Positions 59,605 to 64,000 of a stretch of DNA of 64,000 bases are shown in pieces; position 1 is the stretch's first letter, and each line of letters starts with the position of its first letter. The stretch lies in NCBI RefSeq assembly GCF_900113115.1, contig NZ_FOOF01000015.1, positions 1 to 64,000 of the forward strand, read 5' to 3'. The translations under genes and the position numbers were made by a program. The DNA is from Duganella sp. CF458 (lineage in GTDB: Bacteria; Pseudomonadota; Gammaproteobacteria; Burkholderiales; Burkholderiaceae_D). The notes beneath the pieces are model-generated. The model did not search any database. It saw only the letters and a list, made by a program, of their open reading frames with translations, and was not told where the DNA came from.

Positions 59605-61812
59605 TCAGTTGATCGTCAGGGCGAGGTCGCGGCCGGCTGCGGCGATGTTTCCGGCATAGTCGGCTGCGTAAATGCGCAGCGTGTAGTCGCCCGGGGCGAG
59701 TTGGCTTACTTTCCAACGGCCGGGCGTGACTTCGCCCTGCGATAGTTGGCTTAGCAGCGAGTAAGTGAAGCGGGTGGACTTGCTGCCGTAGACGGTGATG
59801 CCGCTATCGGCGGAGTACACGACCTTCACTGCTTCGCGCTGTTTGGGAAGCTGGTCGTAAGTCTGCATGATGCGCGGCTGCTCGTAGCCCGGCACTGGAA
59901 CGCCGTCAGCCTGCAGCAATTGATAGCCCAGCTCATACAGCCCAAGGCGTCGCCGCGCAAGGTTGCCGTCCATCTTGTCGAAAGCGTCGACCACCACGTT
60001 CACTTCCCCCAGTTCGCGCGACACTTCAAGGCGCTTGCCCTTTTTTCCAGGCAGGCGCTTGTCGTTGGCGTCGTACAGGGCGATACCCTGGATGACAGGC
60101 GCAATGGTATCGCGCAGGCCGGGGAATGGCAGCGCCAGCGGGTTTACCACGCGGCCACGATCGTACAGGTTAAGGTGGACGTGGGCCATCTGGTTCACCA
60201 CGCCAAGTTGTTCTCCGACGTAGAAACGCGTGCCTCGGCGCACCCGCACGCGTTCCGGCTTGCCCTTATCGTTCAGCAGGAGCTGGAATCGGTCGTCCAG
60301 TGCGCGGTTCTTTTTGTCGCGGCCGACCTTCATGTGGATGTAGCTGGTCGTGCCGAGGTTGATGCCTTCGCCGAGCGAGGCAAATGCCCAGTTGGGGAGC
60401 GGATCGCTGACCTTGGCCTTTTCCACCACGTGCACCGAGCTGCCGACGTCGGCCTGCACGTCGAGGCCCGCGTGGAAGTGGTGGCGGCTGTCGCCGTCGT
60501 AGCTTCCCCTCACCTCGCCCATCAGGCCCACCACTTCGTGTGGCTGGTTTTGCGGCAGGACGGGCCAGGGCATCGGTCCCTGGTTGCGCTGGGTCATGAT
60601 GTCGCTTGTCGTCGCCTCCGGCACGGCGGCCGCTGCCTGCTCCGCCGCGCGCGCGGTGCCGATCAAGGGCAAGGTGGCTTGCGTTGCCGGTGCGGCAGGT
60701 GCCACAGCCTTGGCCGCGGCTGGGGCCTGGCTTGCGCCGGCATGCATCACGCGGTGCAGGCGTTGCGCCGGTCCGTCGGTGAGGAACAGGGTTCCATTCG
60801 GGGCCAGCGCCAGGCTGCGCGGGCCGTAGACCTGGATACTGCCATCGAGGCCAGTGGCGGGGTCGGCGGGACGCTCCGCATCGGGCATTCCGGCCAGGCT
60901 GCCATCCGGCGCCAGTTGCAGCAGCCGGCCGCGCGAAGAAGCAGCGATATAGACGAAGCCATCATGGGTTACCGCCAGCGCCATCGGGCGCCGCAACAGC
61001 GGTTCTTTTTCCAGTTCGGGCGCCACGGCAATGGTCAGTACCGAGCCATCCGGGTTGATGCGGCGCACGGCATCATTGCTGGTGTCGGCAATGTAGATGC
61101 CGTCCTTGCCGACCGCGATGCCGCAGGGCGTATCGAATTGCGCCGCCTCGCCGATGCCGTCCATGAAGCCGGGAAGTCCGCTGCCGGCCAACGTAGTCAC
61201 GCTGCCATCGGGAGCGATCTTGCGAATCCTGTCATTGTAGGTATCGGCGACATAGACCATACCCGCCTCATCGACTGCCACGCCGACCGGCCCGTTGAAT
61301 TGCGCCTGCGCGCCCTGCCCGTCCGCAAAGCCGGCCACGCCGCTGCCTGCCAGCGTCGACACCGTACCGTCAGCGCTGATCTTGCGGATCGCATGGTTGC
61401 CCGTATCGGCGACGTAGACATTGCCCTGCTTGTCCAACGCTATACCGGAAGGCGTGTTGAAGGCAGCGGCGGAACCGACACCTTCACGATAGCCCTCGAG
61501 CCCTCCCGCCAGCACGCGTATCCTGCCATCCAGCCCCAGCACCGACACGGTATTCGTCTCGCCGCCATCGGAGAAGTAGACATTGCCCTGCTTGTCGGCC
61601 GCGACGCCATACGGATCGGCCAGCCCGGCATCGAGCAAGGTTTCCAGCCGCGCCGCCCAGGCCCTTTCGGTCGGCGCCGGCCCTCGCTTGATCAGCTCCG
61701 GCAAGCGGGCCACGACCTTGGCCGCCGGCGCGGGATAGTAGAAATAGCCACCTGCACCGGCCATTGCCAGTACCGCAGCTCCCAAAACAGTCAATTTGAT
61801 AGATGTACGCAC
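59605..61812 (-). CDS. NHL beta-propeller fused to an M23-like peptidase domain
   Basis: A 735-residue exported or membrane-anchored protein with an N-terminal helix (LTVLGAAVLAMAGAGGYFYY). Residues about 55-350 form NHL repeats: DPYGVAADKQGNVYFSDGG, NTPSGIALDKQGNVYVADTGNHAIRKIS, GPVGVAVDEAGMVYVADTYNDRIRKIA and GIAVGKDGIYIADTSNDAVRRI. After a linker, an M23-like domain shows HHFHAGLDV (HxxxD), TSYIHMKV and MAHVHLNLY (HxH), the pattern of LytM metal ligands. A C-terminal beta region ends in a DYTLRIYAADYAGNIA motif. Peptidoglycan cleavage is possible but not certain. Confidence 0.8.
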   Translation of the reverse strand: MRTSIKLTVLGAAVLAMAGAGGYFYYPAPAAKVVARLPELIKRGPAPTERAWAARLETLLDAGLADPYGVAADKQGNVYFSDGGETNTVSVLGLDGRIRVLAGGLEGYREGVGSAAAFNTPSGIALDKQGNVYVADTGNHAIRKISADGTVSTLAGSGVAGFADGQGAQAQFNGPVGVAVDEAGMVYVADTYNDRIRKIAPDGSVTTLAGSGLPGFMDGIGEAAQFDTPCGIAVGKDGIYIADTSNDAVRRINPDGSVLTIAVAPELEKEPLLRRPMALAVTHDGFVYIAASSRGRLLQLAPDGSLAGMPDAERPADPATGLDGSIQVYGPRSLALAPNGTLFLTDGPAQRLHRVMHAGASQAPAAAKAVAPAAPATQATLPLIGTARAAEQAAAAVPEATTSDIMTQRNQGPMPWPVLPQNQPHEVVGLMGEVRGSYDGDSRHHFHAGLDVQADVGSSVHVVEKAKVSDPLPNWAFASLGEGINLGTTSYIHMKVGRDKKNRALDDRFQLLLNDKGKPERVRVRRGTRFYVGEQLGVVNQMAHVHLNLYDRGRVVNPLALPFPGLRDTIAPVIQGIALYDANDKRLPGKKGKRLEVSRELGEVNVVVDAFDKMDGNLARRRLGLYELGYQLLQADGVPVPGYEQPRIMQTYDQLPKQREAVKVVYSADSGITVYGSKSTRFTYSLLSQLSQGEVTPGRWKVSQLAPGDYTLRIYAADYAGNIAAAGRDLALTIN

Positions 61813-61851
61813 AGGCAGGATTCTACCGTCCCCCAGCCCTGGCTGCAGGCG

Positions 61852-61879
61852 AAAAAAAAGCCCGCTCTGGGAGCGGGCT
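61852..61879 (-). terminator. Rho-independent terminator for the tail-specific protease gene
   Basis: On the minus strand, AGCCCGCTC pairs with GAGCGGGCT (9 bases, 3-base loop) and is followed by eight T. It lies about 108 bases after the protease stop. The stretch 61880-61987 between them has no gene. Confidence 0.9.
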
Positions 61880-61987
61880 GAAGTCTATTTCCTTGGAGGA
61901 GAATAGAGGAGACAGGTGCAAGTATGCTGCGGCGCGGTATATCCGTCTACTTTATTGTAGTAATACTAGATATAACCAAACGCAATA

Positions 61988-64000
61988 TCACTTGTCGTTC
62001 ACGTAAGGCAGCACACGGCTGGCCAGGCGGGTATCGGTGCGCAGCACGCTCACCTCGTCGGCCAGGATATGCACTGCCTCGTTCAGCAATACGTCCTTGG
62101 CATTCTTGGCTGCCTTTTCGGCATCCAGTTCCGCGGACAAGGAACGCTCATCCGCCTGCAGGCCATCGTCGGTGCGGATCGCGCCACGAACCTGGCTGGC
62201 CTGGCGCTGGGCGGCGCGCGGGTTGGCAGGTTTGGCGGCAATCGCCTTGTTCAACGCGTCTTTCGGGTCCGCCACCAGGATAGGATCGTCCGGCGATGGG
62301 CCGGCGGCCATGCGCTGTTCACGCAGTTTGGCACGCGCTTCCTGTTGGTCGCGCTCCTTGCGGCGCACCGTTTCGTTCAACGAGACCACGTTGTCCGCGC
62401 GCTGCTTCTTGACGTAGTTGATGTCGTCGAGCAGGTACTGGTAGTCCTTGTCCTTGGCCACGCGTGCGTCGTGCTTCTTGTCCAGGATCGGCACGATCTC
62501 CTTCAACTCGCCGGCCGGGATGTACACCGCAGGCTTGATCTGGGTGTATGGCAGCGCGTTGTCGTAGCTCGACTCGCCGAAGTTCTCGGCATCGCTGGTG
62601 GAAGCCAGCTTGATGTCCGGCGTCACGCCGCGCAGCTGGGTAGTACCGCCGTTGATGCGGAAGAACTGGGCAATGGTCATCTTCAGTTCACCGAAGCGCG
62701 ATTTGTCGCTCTGGCCGAAGCGGTCCAGGTTGACCAGGGTCTGCACGGTGCCCTTGCCGAAGCTAGGCTCGCCGATCACCAGGCCGCGGCCGTAATCCTG
62801 GATTGCCGCTGCAAAGATCTCGGAAGCCGATGCCGAACCGCGGTTGATCAACACGCCAACCGGGCCGTCCCACGACAGGCCGGGCACGTTGTCCGCTTCC
62901 ACTTCCACTCGGCCTTCGGCATTACGCTGCTGCACCACAGGACCACGATCGATGAACAGGCCGGTCAGCTCCACCGCCTCGGTCAGCGAACCGCCGCCGT
63001 TGTTGCGCAGGTCGATCAGCACGTTGTCGACCTTCTCTTTCTTCAGCTCGCCCAGCAGGCGGGCCACGTCGCGCGTGGCGCTCTTGTAGTCCTTGTCGCC
63101 CTTGCGGCGCGCATCCCAATCCTGGTAGAAGGTCGGCAGCGAAATCACGCCGATGCGGCGCTTCACGGCGCCATCCTTGACTTCCAGGATCGAGCGCTTG
63201 GCCGACTGCTCTTCCATGCTGATTTTCTTGCGTACCAGGGACAGCACGTACGGTTTGCCGTCCGGACCGGCATCGGCGCCCAGCACCTGCAGCTTGACGG
63301 TCGAATCCTTCGGACCGCGGATCAACTGCACCACGTCGTCGATGCGCCAGCCCAGCACGTCGGTGTACTTGTCAGTTTCACCCTGTGCCACGCCAACAAT
63401 GCGGTCGCCCACTTTCAGCTTGTTGGACAGGCCGGCCGGGCTGCCAGGCACGATTTCGCGGATCACGGTGTATTCGTCGCGGTTCTGCAGCACGGCACCA
63501 ATGCCTTCCAGCGACAGGCGCATGGAAATGTCGAAGTTCTCGGAGGCGCGCGGGCCCAGGTAGTTGGTATGCGGCTCGATCGACATGGCATACGCGTTCA
63601 TGAAGATCTGGAACACGTCTTCGCTGTTCAGCTTGCGCGAGCGGCTCACGTAGTTCTCGTAGCGCTTGTCCAGCGTTTCGCGGATCGATTTGTCGTCCTT
63701 GCCGGCCAGCTTCAGGCGCAGCCAGTCGTTCTTCACGCGTTTGCGCCACAGGTCTTTCACCTCGGCGTCCGACTTCGGCCAATCGGCCTTTTCACGGTCA
63801 AACTGGTAGCTCTCGTCCTGCGAGAAATCGAACTTGGTCTTCAGCAGCTCGCGGGCATACGCCATGCGGTCCGCGAAACGCTGCTGGTACAGGTTGTAAA
63901 TGGTGAACGGCGTTTGCAGGTTTTCGCTGGTGATCGCGTCGTCCAGGCGCGACTTTTCCTTGTTGAAGGAATCGATATCGGCCTGGGTAAAGAACAGCTT
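61988..64000 (-). CDS. prc: Tail-specific (carboxy-terminal processing) protease, partial
   Basis: At least 670 residues are present; the gene continues past the right edge, so its start and signal peptide are missing. It is a Prc/Tsp-type periplasmic serine protease (peptidase S41). The PDZ domain (LSLEGIGAVLQNRDEYTVIREIVPGSPAGLSNKLKVGDRIVGV) is followed by the S41 domain with VGVLINRGSASASEIFAAAIQDYGRGLVIGEPSFGKGTVQ, giving the Ser in GSASASE and the Lys in FGKGTV. A C-terminal DUF3340-like extension rich in charged residues ends at RVLPYVNDK. It degrades misfolded or tagged periplasmic proteins. Confidence 0.93.
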   Translation of the reverse strand, partial: KLFFTQADIDSFNKEKSRLDDAITSENLQTPFTIYNLYQQRFADRMAYARELLKTKFDFSQDESYQFDREKADWPKSDAEVKDLWRKRVKNDWLRLKLAGKDDKSIRETLDKRYENYVSRSRKLNSEDVFQIFMNAYAMSIEPHTNYLGPRASENFDISMRLSLEGIGAVLQNRDEYTVIREIVPGSPAGLSNKLKVGDRIVGVAQGETDKYTDVLGWRIDDVVQLIRGPKDSTVKLQVLGADAGPDGKPYVLSLVRKKISMEEQSAKRSILEVKDGAVKRRIGVISLPTFYQDWDARRKGDKDYKSATRDVARLLGELKKEKVDNVLIDLRNNGGGSLTEAVELTGLFIDRGPVVQQRNAEGRVEVEADNVPGLSWDGPVGVLINRGSASASEIFAAAIQDYGRGLVIGEPSFGKGTVQTLVNLDRFGQSDKSRFGELKMTIAQFFRINGGTTQLRGVTPDIKLASTSDAENFGESSYDNALPYTQIKPAVYIPAGELKEIVPILDKKHDARVAKDKDYQYLLDDINYVKKQRADNVVSLNETVRRKERDQQEARAKLREQRMAAGPSPDDPILVADPKDALNKAIAAKPANPRAAQRQASQVRGAIRTDDGLQADERSLSAELDAEKAAKNAKDVLLNEAVHILADEVSVLRTDTRLASRVLPYVNDK

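Noticed and set aside
59920-61881. Plus-strand open frame of about 650 codons
   Set aside because: Antisense to the NHL/M23-like gene; no motif, no ribosome binding site.

Overview
The window looks like a chromosomal segment from a high-GC betaproteobacterium of the Oxalobacteraceae (Massilia/Duganella/Telluria type). The reasons are a PhaC/PhaR polyhydroxyalkanoate locus, a full MSHA-type pilus operon, a PEP-CTERM protein, several acyl-CoA dehydrogenases, and long palindromic repeats built around GGGGTC/GGGGAC at gene ends. No rRNA, tRNA or CRISPR array was seen.

Layout. (1) 1-1926 is a visibly AT-richer accessory stretch: the edge of a probable insertion sequence, a hypothetical gene apparently cut off by it, an APH(3')-like aminoglycoside phosphotransferase and an exported hypothetical protein. 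(2) 1990-17752 holds housekeeping and metabolic genes: a class III CoA-transferase, a GFA-domain protein, a diheme cytochrome c peroxidase-like protein, metC, rimO, phaR, phaC, pgeF, rluD, bamD, yaaA, a PIN-domain protein, a methionine-type aminotransferase, an HD-GYP protein that lacks its HD pair, and a DHFR-like reductase. (3) 17763-33827 (minus strand) is a complete MSHA pilus operon in the order E-G-F-pilin-C-D-O-P-Q-I-I2-J-K-L-M-N. (4) 34006-45874 (plus strand), head to head with it, is a second system with its own ExeA-like ATPase, secretin, TPR protein, assembly ATPase and platform protein, followed by GspL/PilM-like and GspM/PilO-like proteins, a small exported protein and three unusual pilins. 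It has no MshQ-type adhesin. This second machine is the best candidate in the window for an undescribed system. (5) 45881-57151 carries two acyl-CoA oxidation modules around a 1476-residue hybrid histidine kinase and a REC-GGDEF diguanylate cyclase. The left module is a phosphatase, a kinase-like protein and an acyl-CoA dehydrogenase; the right is two acyl-CoA dehydrogenases and a MaoC dehydratase. The two modules share an operator-like palindrome just upstream of their first genes. (6) 57430-64000 has a PEP-CTERM protein behind a consensus sigma-54 promoter, a DUF2807 lipoprotein, a beta-propeller/M23-like fusion protein, and the tail-specific protease gene, which runs off the right edge.

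How the genes work together. The two pilus-like systems, the c-di-GMP proteins (GGDEF and degenerate HD-GYP) and the PEP-CTERM protein point to a surface-attached or aggregating lifestyle. PhaC/PhaR and the acyl-CoA dehydrogenase modules point to carbon storage and fatty-acid or branched-acid use. All functions are inferred from sequence read by eye; no database search was run.
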